Assembly: GCA_903919145.1 (NCBI GenBank) | Contig: CAIXGW010000074.1 | Location: 62,001-126,000 of the forward strand | From: an uncultured Myxococcales bacterium | GTDB taxonomy: Bacteria; Myxococcota_A; UBA9042 | DNA length: 64,000 nucleotides | Direction: 5' to 3' | In this document: piece after piece, positions 38,218 to 47,071 of the stretch | Position numbering within the stretch: position 1 is the first letter of the stretch | How the letters are laid out: every line of letters begins with the position of its first letter | The notes under the pieces: model-generated | Database searches by the model: none | What the model saw: the letters and a program-made list of their open reading frames with translations, nothing else | What the model was told of the DNA's origin: nothing | Position numbers and translations under genes: made by a program

Positions 38218-39894
38218 ATGGCCGACCACGTCGCCCCTTCCGCCCCCGTCAACTTCCGCACCGGTCCCGGTCGCTATCACCACTGGTCGATTGCGGTTCA
38301 AGGGGGCGTAGCCGTGGCGACCCTGGCTGTCGACCGCGACAGTCCGCTGCGCCCCGGCTATGAGCTCAAGCTCAACAGCTACGACCTGGGCGTCGACATC
38401 GAGCTCGCCGACGTGCTGCGGCGGCTGCGCTTTGAACACCCGCAAGTCCGCTGCGTGCTGGCCACCTCTGGCATCGCCAAGATGTTCTGTGCCGGTGCCA
38501 ACATCAAGATGCTGGCCCAGAGTGCCCACGGATTCAAGGTCAATTTCTGCAAGTTTACCAACGAGACGCGCTGCGAGATCGAAGAAGCGACCGAGCTGTC
38601 GCAGCAGCGCTGGGTGGCGGCGCTCAACGGCACGGCGGCGGGCGGCGGCTACGAACTGGCCGAGTCTTGCGCCGAGATCTACTTGATTGACGATGGCTTC
38701 TCTGCAGTGTCGCTGCCCGAAGTGCCGCTGCTGGGGGTCCTGCCGGGCACCGGTGGGCTGACCCGCCTGGTCGACAAGCGCAAGGTCCGCCGCGACATCG
38801 CCGACCTGTTCTGCACCAAGGCAGAAGGCTTTCGCCTGCGCGACGCCCAGAAGATGCGCCTGGTCGATGGCGGCTGGCCCAAGTCCAAGTGGCAGGCCGA
38901 GATCGACAAGCGTGCCGCCGCCGTGGTGGCCCAGGCCGGTGGCGTCGGCAGCGAAGTGGGCATTGCTCTTAGCGATCTGCAGCGCCAGGAGACGGCAGAG
39001 GGCGACACCACGGTCTATACTTGGCAGCATGTAGAGCTGCGGGCCAATCAGGTCACGCGCCAGGCCGAGCTGACCATCCTGGCTCCACCGCTGCCGCCGC
39101 CCGCCGACCACGCCGCGCTGCACAGCCAGGGCGACGGCTCTTGGGCCCTGCGGGCCTTTCGCGAGATGGATGAGGCTCTGCTAGAGTTGCGCTTCAATTT
39201 CAACCAGGTTGGTCTGGTGCTGCTCAAGACCAAGGGCGATCCGGCGCAGGTCCTGGCCTGGGACACCGCCCTTTCCGCCCTGCGGGCCGAGGGATCGTGG
39301 CTGGCCCGCGAGATCCAGCTGCACCAGGCGCGGGTGCTGCGGCGCCTGGACAACATGGCCAAGAGCCTTTACGCGGTGGTGGTACCCGGCTCTTGTTTTG
39401 CCGGCGTGCTGGCCGAGATCCTGTGGTCGGCGGATCGCGCCTACATGCTGGCCGACCCCGATGGCGCCAACCAGATCGCCCTGCACCCGGTCAATCGCGG
39501 TGCCTTTCCCAGCCTCAATGGCTCAACGCGGCTGCAGGTGCGCTTCTACGGCGAGCCCGACTCGCTGCAGCGCGCCGTGCAGATCCACGGGGCGGTGGGC
39601 GCGGAAGACGCCGAGAGGTGGGGCCTGGTGACCCGCGCGCCTGACGACATCGACTGGGACGACGAAGTGCGCATCGCCATTGAAGAGCGCGTGTCCTTGT
39701 CGCCGGATGCGCTGACGGGCATGGAGCAGAATCTGCGCTTTGCCGGGGCAGAGACCTGCGACACCAAGCTGTTTGGCCGGCTGACCGCTTGGCAGAACTG
39801 GATCTTTCAGCGGCCCAACGCGGTGGGAGAGCGCGGTGCGCTGGTCATGTACGGCGACCCGCGGGCCCCGGTGTTTGACTATACCAGGACCTGA
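38218..39894 (+). CDS. boxC: Benzoyl-CoA-dihydrodiol (2,3-epoxybenzoyl-CoA) lyase BoxC
   Basis: 558 aa, the usual BoxC length. Crotonase-superfamily enzyme that opens the ring of 2,3-epoxybenzoyl-CoA in aerobic benzoate breakdown. Two crotonase-like parts are seen: SGIAKMFCAGANIKMLAQ and NGTAAGGGYELAESC in the first, VVVPGSCFAGVLAEILW in the second. The C-terminus NWIFQRPNAVGERGALVMYG is a BoxC hallmark. CTGGAG precedes the ATG. boxA, boxB and the benzoate-CoA ligase are not in the window, so its partner genes must be elsewhere or its role has shifted. Confidence 0.85.
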   Translation: MADHVAPSAPVNFRTGPGRYHHWSIAVQGGVAVATLAVDRDSPLRPGYELKLNSYDLGVDIELADVLRRLRFEHPQVRCVLATSGIAKMFCAGANIKMLAQSAHGFKVNFCKFTNETRCEIEEATELSQQRWVAALNGTAAGGGYELAESCAEIYLIDDGFSAVSLPEVPLLGVLPGTGGLTRLVDKRKVRRDIADLFCTKAEGFRLRDAQKMRLVDGGWPKSKWQAEIDKRAAAVVAQAGGVGSEVGIALSDLQRQETAEGDTTVYTWQHVELRANQVTRQAELTILAPPLPPPADHAALHSQGDGSWALRAFREMDEALLELRFNFNQVGLVLLKTKGDPAQVLAWDTALSALRAEGSWLAREIQLHQARVLRRLDNMAKSLYAVVVPGSCFAGVLAEILWSADRAYMLADPDGANQIALHPVNRGAFPSLNGSTRLQVRFYGEPDSLQRAVQIHGAVGAEDAERWGLVTRAPDDIDWDDEVRIAIEERVSLSPDALTGMEQNLRFAGAETCDTKLFGRLTAWQNWIFQRPNAVGERGALVMYGDPRAPVFDYTRT

Positions 39895-39978
39895 TCTCCG
39901 CGTTGCCCCGGTCGCAACGGCGGTGGTGGGCCGTGAAAGCTGTTGCCTTTGAGCTGGTTTTGGATCTGCGCTGCAGGT

Positions 39979-40962
39979 CTACAGCCAGGGCTCGACCATC
40001 CGCCCGAGCAGCGTGGTGTTGCGATGGGTGCGCAGCCACGCCAGGTCGATCGGCTTGCCCAGGCGCCGCGCCAGCACCGAGTCGTACAGGTGGGCCACCC
40101 AGGCATCGGGGTGAGGGCTGCGGCCCAGCAAGCCCTTGGGATCGGCCGCCACGTAGTCGGCGCAAACTTCAGGCGGCAGCGGATAGAACGCCAGCGGCGG
40201 ATGGACTTCCAGATCGTGGCGCTCGCAGTTGCCGGTTGCTTCTTCTAGCAACCGCGGCCCCAGCTCGTAGAGCCTGCTGGCGCGCTGCGGCGGCATTTCA
40301 GCAGCCATGCGAAGCAGCTGGGCGATCAGCGGGTGGCGAGGCATCGCCCCCAGCACGGCGTTGTTGCAGGCGATGTCGTACCAGTCTTGGACGGCCTCAA
40401 ACCGCTCTCCGGCACCGGGGCGCAGCGTCAGGGCGTGGCGCAGGGCCAGCAGACCGCCAGCCTTGGCCCAGCGCAGCGGATTCTTGGAGCGGTACAGCCC
40501 GGCCGGCAGCGCTATCCTCTCTGTGCCCACAAACGCTCTGGCTGCGCGCAGAGGCCCAAGGCTGCGTAAACACAGGGCATCGGCATCCAGGTAGACGCCG
40601 CCCTGAGCCCACAGGATGCGCAAGCGCCACAGATCGGCCTTGGCTGCCGGGGCCGTGAGCTCTCTCTCCAGGGCATCCAGGCGGGCGGACACCCCGGCGC
40701 GGGTCAGGCGATCCAGCTCGGCGCTGGCGTGGTCGTCTTGGTGCAGGGTCTCGCGGTCGCACAGCTCGACCCTGCCGGTGGCCAGCAGCACGGCGATCCG
40801 CTGGTCCCGCTGCAGGGCGTCGCGCTGGCTCCACAGCCGCACCTTAGAAAACTCCCCGACATCCAAGGCCATTTGGATGGCCAGCCAGCCCAGATCGCTC
40901 AGCCGCCCGCCGATCCACACAAAATGGGCAACCGGCGGTATGGTGAGCTGTGGCGAGGACAT
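39979..40962 (-). CDS. Sugar transferase with DXD motif
   Basis: 327 aa. Opens with VAHFVWIGG, then WSQRDAL, and carries the metal/nucleotide-sugar site AKADLWRLRILWAQGGVYLDADAL (D-A-D) of the DXD glycosyltransferase family related to Och1 and large clostridial toxins. No membrane segment. ATG lies 3 bp after the glycosyltransferase-4 gene stop; last of a three-gene unit. Likely modifies a cell-surface glycan or glycolipid; acceptor unknown. Confidence 0.8.
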   Translation of the reverse strand: MSSPQLTIPPVAHFVWIGGRLSDLGWLAIQMALDVGEFSKVRLWSQRDALQRDQRIAVLLATGRVELCDRETLHQDDHASAELDRLTRAGVSARLDALERELTAPAAKADLWRLRILWAQGGVYLDADALCLRSLGPLRAARAFVGTERIALPAGLYRSKNPLRWAKAGGLLALRHALTLRPGAGERFEAVQDWYDIACNNAVLGAMPRHPLIAQLLRMAAEMPPQRASRLYELGPRLLEEATGNCERHDLEVHPPLAFYPLPPEVCADYVAADPKGLLGRSPHPDAWVAHLYDSVLARRLGKPIDLAWLRTHRNTTLLGRMVEPWL

Positions 40963-40965
40963 GGG

Positions 40966-42348
40966 CTAACCTTTGCTTAGAAGTTCAGGTACTTCGTCAA
41001 TGCGAATGTCCTTGGGAACCTCGTAGCCGCGCGCGCCGCGAAAGGCTCCCAGGCTGCACAGGGCGGTGTGCTGCCACAGCCACGGCCACACGTGATCACT
41101 GCCCAGCCGCCACGCGTCGCCCGGGCGCTTGGGGTTGGTGACCGGCGGCGGGTTCAGGCGCAGGTGCTCCTGGGCAGCCTCGTAGGCGTGCTCGTACATG
41201 CCGTAGACGATGTCAGGGGCCACCCGAGTGCGGGCGCGGGCAGCGGCGCTGGCGCCCATGGTCTGGCGGCGCAGCGGATCGGCCAGCAGGCTGAGCATGG
41301 TCTGACCCAAGGCCTCGATCTCGCCCTTGCCGGGCTGCAGCAGCACGCTGTCGTGGCCGTCTTGACACTGGTAGGCGACGCCCATCTTGTCATCCAGCGC
41401 GACCACTGGCACGCCGCACCACAGAGCCTCGCTGATGACCTGGCCGTAGGTCTCAGACAGGCTGGCGTAGGCAAACAGGTCGCCGTGGCCGTGGTAGTCG
41501 CGCATGGCCTTGTGGGCCTTTTCGCCAGCAAAGTCACAGCGATGTGCCACGCCCAACTTGTTGGCCAGGGCGATCAGCTCGTCGTGTTCCTGGCCATCGC
41601 CGACCAGGGTCAAAGACGCCTGGGGCTGCGCCGGCAGCACCACTGTGGCAAAGGCGCGGATCAGCTTGTCAATGTCTTTTTCGCGGGCGTGGCGGCCAAC
41701 GGTGATCAAGCGGTAGCCCTTGGCGAATTCGCTGCGGTAGGGGTCGGGGCCCAGCGGGCGGTCGAACATCGCCACGTCAATGGGCCGCGGAATCACGTGC
41801 AGGGGCACCTTCAGCGAGCCTTTGGACCGCCAGTAGTCGGCCAGGGCCAGGCACTGCACGATCAGACCGTCGCCGGCGTTGTAGCAGTCGGCAAAGCCGC
41901 GCTCGTAGCGGTTGGCAAAGCCCCAAAACGCCTTGCGAACCTTGTCATTTTGGTAGAGGCGGTCCGGCAGGACGTGCTGGGCAAAGGCCGGCAGGTAGAT
42001 GGTGTTGGTGCCAACGCAGGGGATGCCGTGCAGCTGGCGCATGATCGGCGCCCAGTGCATCAGCAGGGAGTTGGAGTGCGAATGGATCACGTCGAATTTC
42101 TGGGAGTTGTCAAAGGTCGACAGCGGCCACGGAAACGGGATCTGCACGCCGGGGTGGGCGCGAAAGGGCACGGAAGACAGCAGCAAGGAGCCCGATTGCG
42201 GCGCCGGCTCTTCCCTGCCTGGCGCGGGGCCAACGATGGTGACGCGGTGGCCGCGATTCTCCAGATAGCGCTTGAGCGCCTGGGTCGCCAGGGCAGGGCC
42301 GTTGGCAAAGCTCGCAACGGGGTAGTCGGTCAAAATCCCTATGTGCAT
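40966..42348 (-). CDS. Glycosyltransferase family 4
   Basis: 460 aa. ATG 42348 (MHIGILTDYP) overlaps the deacetylase stop by 10 bases; the longer ORF runs back inside that gene and is rejected. GT-B fold: N-domain with NGPALATQALKRYLENRGH, C-domain with GRHAREKDIDKLIRAFATV, LVGDGQE and the E-x7-E motif ETYGQVISEAL. Resembles lipid or polysaccharide alpha-glycosyltransferases. Acts in the cytoplasm on an activated sugar, probably in the same surface-glycan pathway as its neighbours. Confidence 0.9.
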   Translation of the reverse strand: MHIGILTDYPVASFANGPALATQALKRYLENRGHRVTIVGPAPGREEPAPQSGSLLLSSVPFRAHPGVQIPFPWPLSTFDNSQKFDVIHSHSNSLLMHWAPIMRQLHGIPCVGTNTIYLPAFAQHVLPDRLYQNDKVRKAFWGFANRYERGFADCYNAGDGLIVQCLALADYWRSKGSLKVPLHVIPRPIDVAMFDRPLGPDPYRSEFAKGYRLITVGRHAREKDIDKLIRAFATVVLPAQPQASLTLVGDGQEHDELIALANKLGVAHRCDFAGEKAHKAMRDYHGHGDLFAYASLSETYGQVISEALWCGVPVVALDDKMGVAYQCQDGHDSVLLQPGKGEIEALGQTMLSLLADPLRRQTMGASAAARARTRVAPDIVYGMYEHAYEAAQEHLRLNPPPVTNPKRPGDAWRLGSDHVWPWLWQHTALCSLGAFRGARGYEVPKDIRIDEVPELLSKG

Positions 42349-43145
42349 GGCCAGATCTCGCGGGGTGTGGCGGGGGGATGCTCGGGCAGCCAGCGGTCGA
42401 GCACATGATCGAGGGAGCGTACCAGCTCTGGATGGCCGTAATCGCCAGGATGAACGGCAAGGCGCACCGTTCTGAGCGACGGCAGCAGCGGCGCGCCGAC
42501 CTTGCTGGTCGCCACCGAGCCCTGGCGGCGCAGCGGATCGCGGCTGGCCATCGACAGAGCTGGGGCCAGAAGCTGTTCGCCGCTGCGCACATGGGCGACA
42601 AACCAGTGGTCTTCGCACCAGTCCAGGCCGCAGTCGCGCACGGCGCGCACCACTTGATCGTTCTGCAGCCAGGCAGGGGCCACAAAGCCGCGCGGACGCA
42701 CGCCCAGGGTTTGGCGCAGCACGTCCAAGCCGGCTTCGATGCGCTGCTTGGCCTCTGCGAGGTCAAGGGCCTGGAACTCGCCTTCGCCGGCGGTCAGCGT
42801 GGCGGCGGCCAGTCGGGCAGAGGCAGAGGTCGGGCGGCTGTCGGCCAGGTGGTAGTAGCCGTGCAGCGCGATCTCATCGCGGGGGCCCAGCACCTCTAGC
42901 AGCTGCCGGCAAAAACGCGGGTGGTCGCGCAGGTCGGCGCGGCGGTGGTAGTCGGGGACGACCAGCAAGGTCAGTGCATCTACGCCCTTTTTTCGCAGGT
43001 GCTCGATCGAGGCAAACACCACGTCGGCGTGGGCAGGGGTCACGTCGTGCAGGCTGACCAGCGAGCGCCGCGCCGGCCAACGCGGACCGGTGCGCACCTG
43101 TTCCGCGGCGCGAGAGAGCTTGTCGATCCAGCCGTTGGGGCTCAT
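42339..43145 (-). CDS. DUF2334-type polysaccharide deacetylase-like protein
   Basis: 268 aa. Contains VSLHDVTPAH near residue 30 (the D of the first deacetylase motif), EIALHGYYHLAD (metal His pair) and RGFVAPAWLQN. DUF2334 proteins share the NodB-like barrel and are predicted metal-dependent deacetylases. No signal peptide, so it would work in the cytoplasm on a lipid-linked or nucleotide-linked sugar. First gene of the deacetylase-GT4-GT unit. Confidence 0.8.
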   Translation of the reverse strand: MSPNGWIDKLSRAAEQVRTGPRWPARRSLVSLHDVTPAHADVVFASIEHLRKKGVDALTLLVVPDYHRRADLRDHPRFCRQLLEVLGPRDEIALHGYYHLADSRPTSASARLAAATLTAGEGEFQALDLAEAKQRIEAGLDVLRQTLGVRPRGFVAPAWLQNDQVVRAVRDCGLDWCEDHWFVAHVRSGEQLLAPALSMASRDPLRRQGSVATSKVGAPLLPSLRTVRLAVHPGDYGHPELVRSLDHVLDRWLPEHPPATPREIWPCT

Positions 43146-43316
43146 GGGTCCAGGCCGTGGCGTAACGCCGAAGGGGCAATAGGATAGCCTGATGGGGCCG
43201 TGATTTCCACTACAGGTTGCAGGGACGTTCAGGGCTCTGGCATGCCCGCGGGCCAGGCCTTGGCGAACGCGGGCCGGCGCAGGCGCCAGGCCATCCTGGC
43301 CGCCAAGGCCCGCAGC

Positions 43317-44264
43317 CTAGCGGTGGGGCGGGGCATCGTGGTCTGGCATCGGGTCAAAGTGGACAATCACTTCCGCACCCGCCACCAGCTTGCAGACCTC
43401 GCTCTCGATCTCGTGGCCAATCCGATGGGCGTCTCGCAGCGAGATGTCGGCAGGGAATTCCAAGTGAAATTGCACAAACCGCTGCAAGCCAGAGCGCCGC
43501 GTGCGCAGGTCGTGCACCCCCAGGATCTCAGGGTGGCGGCCGATGATCTCGGCAATGTGGCTGCGGTCGGCGTCGGGTAGCTCGCGGTCAATGAGCAGCT
43601 GGGTGGCTTCCCAGCCGATGCCGGCAGCGCTGCGCCCAGCCAGCACGGCAACGACCAAGCCCAGCACCGGATCCAGCCACAGCCAGCCCAGGGCCCACGA
43701 CGCCACAATCGAGATGGCCACGGCGGCGTTCATGGCCAGATCGGTGGCGTAGTGCAGAGAATCGCCGCGAATGGCCGTGGACCCAGTGTGGGCCACGACC
43801 TTGCGCTGATAGCGCAGCAGCAGCACTGTGGCCACGCTCGCCAGCGCCATCACGGCCAGGCCCAGCCAGCCGGCCTCGACGGGCGCCGGGTGGGTCAGCC
43901 GGTGGACAGCCGTGCGCAGCAAAGCGACGGCCGAGGTCAGGACCAGCGCTGCTTGAATGAGCCCGGCCAGCGGCTCCAGCTTGCCGTGGCCAAAGCGGTG
44001 CTCATGGTCCGCCGGCGCCAGCGACCAGCGCACGACCACCAAGGTGACACCGGAAGCCAGTGCGTCCAGGCCAGAGTCCACGGCGCTGGCCAGCATCGCC
44101 ACCGAGCCGCTGCTGACCCAGGCGTACAGCTTGAGAGCCAACAGCACCAAGGCCATTCCAAGCGACGCACGGGTGGCCAGGCCCATCATCCGATGGCTGT
44201 TGGCCAATTCGGCGCTGGGGCCCGCAGGGGCTGCAGCGGGCGAAGGCAGTGCTTTGGGGCGCAT
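43317..44264 (-). CDS. CDF-family cation efflux protein (FieF-like)
   Basis: 315 aa. Six membrane helices. Metal sites SAVDSGLDAL (helix 2) and HYATDLAMN (helix 5) plus DHEHRFGHGKLEPLAGL in the first loop; C-terminal cytoplasmic domain with FHLEFPADISLRDAH and EIESEV. Exports Zn or Fe by proton exchange. Begins 22 bp after the hemA stop in the same direction; an iron/zinc exporter could balance metal in a haem-synthesis operon (inference). Confidence 0.92.
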   Translation of the reverse strand: MRPKALPSPAAAPAGPSAELANSHRMMGLATRASLGMALVLLALKLYAWVSSGSVAMLASAVDSGLDALASGVTLVVVRWSLAPADHEHRFGHGKLEPLAGLIQAALVLTSAVALLRTAVHRLTHPAPVEAGWLGLAVMALASVATVLLLRYQRKVVAHTGSTAIRGDSLHYATDLAMNAAVAISIVASWALGWLWLDPVLGLVVAVLAGRSAAGIGWEATQLLIDRELPDADRSHIAEIIGRHPEILGVHDLRTRRSGLQRFVQFHLEFPADISLRDAHRIGHEIESEVCKLVAGAEVIVHFDPMPDHDAPPHR

Positions 44265-44286
44265 CTGGGCGATCCTGGGCTGAGCT

Positions 44287-45621
44287 CTAGGTCAGCGGTT
44301 CAAAGGGCCCCGCGGCTTGACGGCGACCCGAGCGCACGTCGGCCACGTGTTCGATCTCGCGGACCAGACCGCGCGCCAGCTCGCGCAGCAGATCGCGCAT
44401 GGCCAGCTGCAGGTGCTTGCGCGTCTCGGCGTGCTCTTCTCCGGGCAATTCTCTGTCCAGCAGCTCTGGCAGCTCGTTGTAGGCGGTGGCGTCGTACAGA
44501 TCGTGGGCGGCGCGCAACAGCGGGGCCAGGTCGCGCTTGCGGCACTCCAGCTGGAATTCGCGCACCCCCTCTTCTACCACTTCGACGGCCGCTGCGACTT
44601 CCTCATCCGTGGGGCCCACGTTGGGCCGTGCCACCAGCTGGTCCAGGCCGACGTAGCGGATCCACGGCAGCTCTGCCCCGGTGACCTGCATCGGCGAGCC
44701 CAAGTCCACCACCAGCAGCGGCGGCGCCTTCTTGCTGGGCTTGGCCACCAGCTCGCGCAGGTGCAGCACAGGCGTTCGCGCCCCCGTTGCCGCTACGATG
44801 GCGTCCAAGCTCGGCAGGGTCGCCGCCAGTTGATCCAGGGGCAGCCACTCGCCTGCTCGCTCGGGCGGAATAGAGCGGTTGATCCGCACCAGTTCGCAGC
44901 CGCCGTGGGACTCCAGTAACCCCGCTGCCTTGCGACCAATTTCGCCCATGCCGATGACGCCTACCCGCGGCTTGCCGCTGCGGCGGTGGTCCGCACCGAT
45001 CTCGCGCAGGTATTCCTGAACGGTCTCCAGGGCAAGGCTGTGCACGCCGCGGGTCGTGTGCCGCCACGCGGTGCGCCGCTGTACCTTCTTGACGGTGCGG
45101 CCCAGGGCCGTCTGCAGCGCGTTGTGCAGCTTGGACGTCTGGCCGGCGCCGCGAGCGGCCACCAGCGCCTTGTTGAGCTGCCCGGCGATCTCGCGCTCGC
45201 CTACCACAAAGGACTCCAGCCCAACGGCGACCCGCAGCAGGTGCGCCACCGCTGGTCGGCCGGTATAGACGTACGGGCTGGGCATGCGCCGCGGATCAAG
45301 CTGCAGCACTTCCGAGGCGTTGTTCCAGCGCGCGGCCATCTGGGCCCTCATGACCTCGCCGGTCCACACCGGATCGGCGCCAGTGGCCACCCACTCGACG
45401 CGGTTGCAGGTCTCCAGCACCATCAGGCCGGCGGATTGGCAGGCTTGGCGCAGGGCGTCGGCCAAGGTTGCGCGCTCTTCTGCCGTGAGCAGCAGCTGAG
45501 AGCGCCACAGCGAAGAGGCCACGCGGAAATCGCAGCCCACCACGACCAAGGGCGGCACCGCAACGGGGCGGTGCTGGGCGCGCGATCGCTCAAGAATGGA
45601 AGGTCCGCTTTGATCGCTCAT
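44287..45621 (-). CDS. hemA: Glutamyl-tRNA reductase
   Basis: 444 aa. First step of C5-pathway tetrapyrrole synthesis: reduces glutamyl-tRNA(Glu) to glutamate-1-semialdehyde with NADPH. Catalytic Cys72 in LETCNRVEW; GRPAVAHLLRVAVGLESFVVG with GEREIAGQ is the conserved N-domain end. NADP-binding site VGVIGMGEIGRKAAGLL follows, then a helical dimerisation domain. More divergent than enteric HemA around the second block (SSLWRSQLLLTAEERATL replaces the usual start), but key residues remain. 13 bp after hemY. Confidence 0.88.
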   Translation of the reverse strand: MSDQSGPSILERSRAQHRPVAVPPLVVVGCDFRVASSLWRSQLLLTAEERATLADALRQACQSAGLMVLETCNRVEWVATGADPVWTGEVMRAQMAARWNNASEVLQLDPRRMPSPYVYTGRPAVAHLLRVAVGLESFVVGEREIAGQLNKALVAARGAGQTSKLHNALQTALGRTVKKVQRRTAWRHTTRGVHSLALETVQEYLREIGADHRRSGKPRVGVIGMGEIGRKAAGLLESHGGCELVRINRSIPPERAGEWLPLDQLAATLPSLDAIVAATGARTPVLHLRELVAKPSKKAPPLLVVDLGSPMQVTGAELPWIRYVGLDQLVARPNVGPTDEEVAAAVEVVEEGVREFQLECRKRDLAPLLRAAHDLYDATAYNELPELLDRELPGEEHAETRKHLQLAMRDLLRELARGLVREIEHVADVRSGRRQAAGPFEPLT

Positions 45622-45634
45622 GGCCAGCTCCGCA

Positions 45635-47071
45635 CTATTTTCGCTCTCGATCGGCTGTGTTGGTCTTGGCGGGCGCCGGTTCTCCGGCCAGCTGTTCTAC
45701 AGCTGCCATGCCGCTGGCTGCTGCCGCCGCTGCGCCCACCCCGTGCAGGTAGTTGCCCGCCAGCGCCAGCCCCAGGCAGTCCGTGCTCAGGCTGTGCTGG
45801 GCCAACTGCATAGAATCCATGTGACCGACGCGGAATTGCGGCAGGGCATCCCGCCAGCGGACCACGCTGTGGAAGGTCGCAGCGGCCGGTCGGGCTCGCT
45901 CTGGGCTGAAGGCCACGCCATAGGCGCGCTCGACCAAAGAGACCAGGGTTTCGTCAGACAGATCCGCTGCTTCAGGGTCCAGTGCCCCACCCAGAATGCC
46001 GGTGTAGAGCGAGTGCCCGGCCGGCGCCCGCCCGGCAAAGCAGGTCGAGGGTAGCCCAAGGGCCAGCGTGCGCAGGCCGGCGCCGGGCGGAAAGACCACG
46101 CCGATGCCGTGGGCGGGCAGGGCCGCATCTGCCGGAGCGCCAACGTGGACCACCGCCAGCCGCACACAGTGGACGTCGGCCAGCTCTGCCGCGGCCCGCG
46201 GACTCAGTTCGTGCAGCAGCTCTGAGGCTGTGCGCGGCGGAGTCGCCACAATCACCCGCAGGGCGGTGAACTCCGCAGGGCCTTCGGCGGCGTGGGCGTT
46301 GAGCCGCAGCCGCCAGCGTCCGTCAGGCAGCCGCTGCATGGCCTGGACGGGCGCCGAGCAGTGCACGCTTTGGTCGGGCAAGGCTGCGGCCAAGCCCTTG
46401 GGCAGGCTGCCCATGCCGTCGCGCAGCGCGTAGATGCCGGGGCGCCGCCGCCGCAGGGTCGACTCAGACCGGCGCTGGCCGCCAAAAAGCACCCCCAAGG
46501 CCAGGCTGCCGGCGTCGTGCTCCCACTGCCACAGCGGCCCCAAGGCGTCGCGGGCGCCCAGCTGTCGCACATCGCCGGCAAAACCATCCACGACTTCTGG
46601 GCCAAGCAGGTAGCTGGTGGCTTCTTCACCCAGGCGGCGCAGGCCAAACGACCACACGGTGTCATCGGGCTGGGCGTCTCCGGGGATCACCGGCTCGGCC
46701 AGCAGGCGCAACTTGGCGGCGCTACTGATCGAATCGCCGGTCAGCACCTCTGCCAGGTTGTTGGGTCGGGTGCGCAACGCTCGGTCGCGGTAGACAAAGC
46801 GGCTGGCCGAAGGCGGGGCGGCCAGCACTTGGTCGTCCAGCCCTACCTCGCTGATCAGCTGCCACAGGGCGGTGTCGGTGGGCCGCAGGTGCCACTGGCC
46901 ATGTTCGACCAGGTAGCCATCTTTGATCTCGCTGCGCATTTTGCCGCCGACCACCCGGCCAGCCTCTAGCACCAACACCCGCCAGCCCAGCTGGTGGGCC
47001 CGCCAAGCTGCCGCCAGGCCAGCGATGCCGCCGCCGACGACTGCGAGATCCCATGGTGCGTCGCTGGTCAT
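45635..47071 (-). CDS. hemY: Oxygen-dependent protoporphyrinogen oxidase (HemY type)
   Basis: 478 aa FAD enzyme. Rossmann motif LAVVGGGIAGLAAAW at the N-terminus with VLVLEAGRVVGGKMRSE; later YALRDGMGSLPKGLAAAL and GLALAGNYLHGVGAAAAAASG at the C-terminal FAD-binding end. Oxidises (copro)protoporphyrinogen to the porphyrin. ATG overlaps the hemE stop as ATGA. HemY and HemG names are both used for this type. Confidence 0.9.
   Translation of the reverse strand: MTSDAPWDLAVVGGGIAGLAAAWRAHQLGWRVLVLEAGRVVGGKMRSEIKDGYLVEHGQWHLRPTDTALWQLISEVGLDDQVLAAPPSASRFVYRDRALRTRPNNLAEVLTGDSISSAAKLRLLAEPVIPGDAQPDDTVWSFGLRRLGEEATSYLLGPEVVDGFAGDVRQLGARDALGPLWQWEHDAGSLALGVLFGGQRRSESTLRRRRPGIYALRDGMGSLPKGLAAALPDQSVHCSAPVQAMQRLPDGRWRLRLNAHAAEGPAEFTALRVIVATPPRTASELLHELSPRAAAELADVHCVRLAVVHVGAPADAALPAHGIGVVFPPGAGLRTLALGLPSTCFAGRAPAGHSLYTGILGGALDPEAADLSDETLVSLVERAYGVAFSPERARPAAATFHSVVRWRDALPQFRVGHMDSMQLAQHSLSTDCLGLALAGNYLHGVGAAAAAASGMAAVEQLAGEPAPAKTNTADRERK

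Noticed and set aside
42349-42618. Longer start (550 aa) for the family-4 glycosyltransferase
   Set aside because: The extra 90 residues lie inside the deacetylase gene and are Arg/Pro/Ser-rich; the family begins at MHIGILTDYP (42348).
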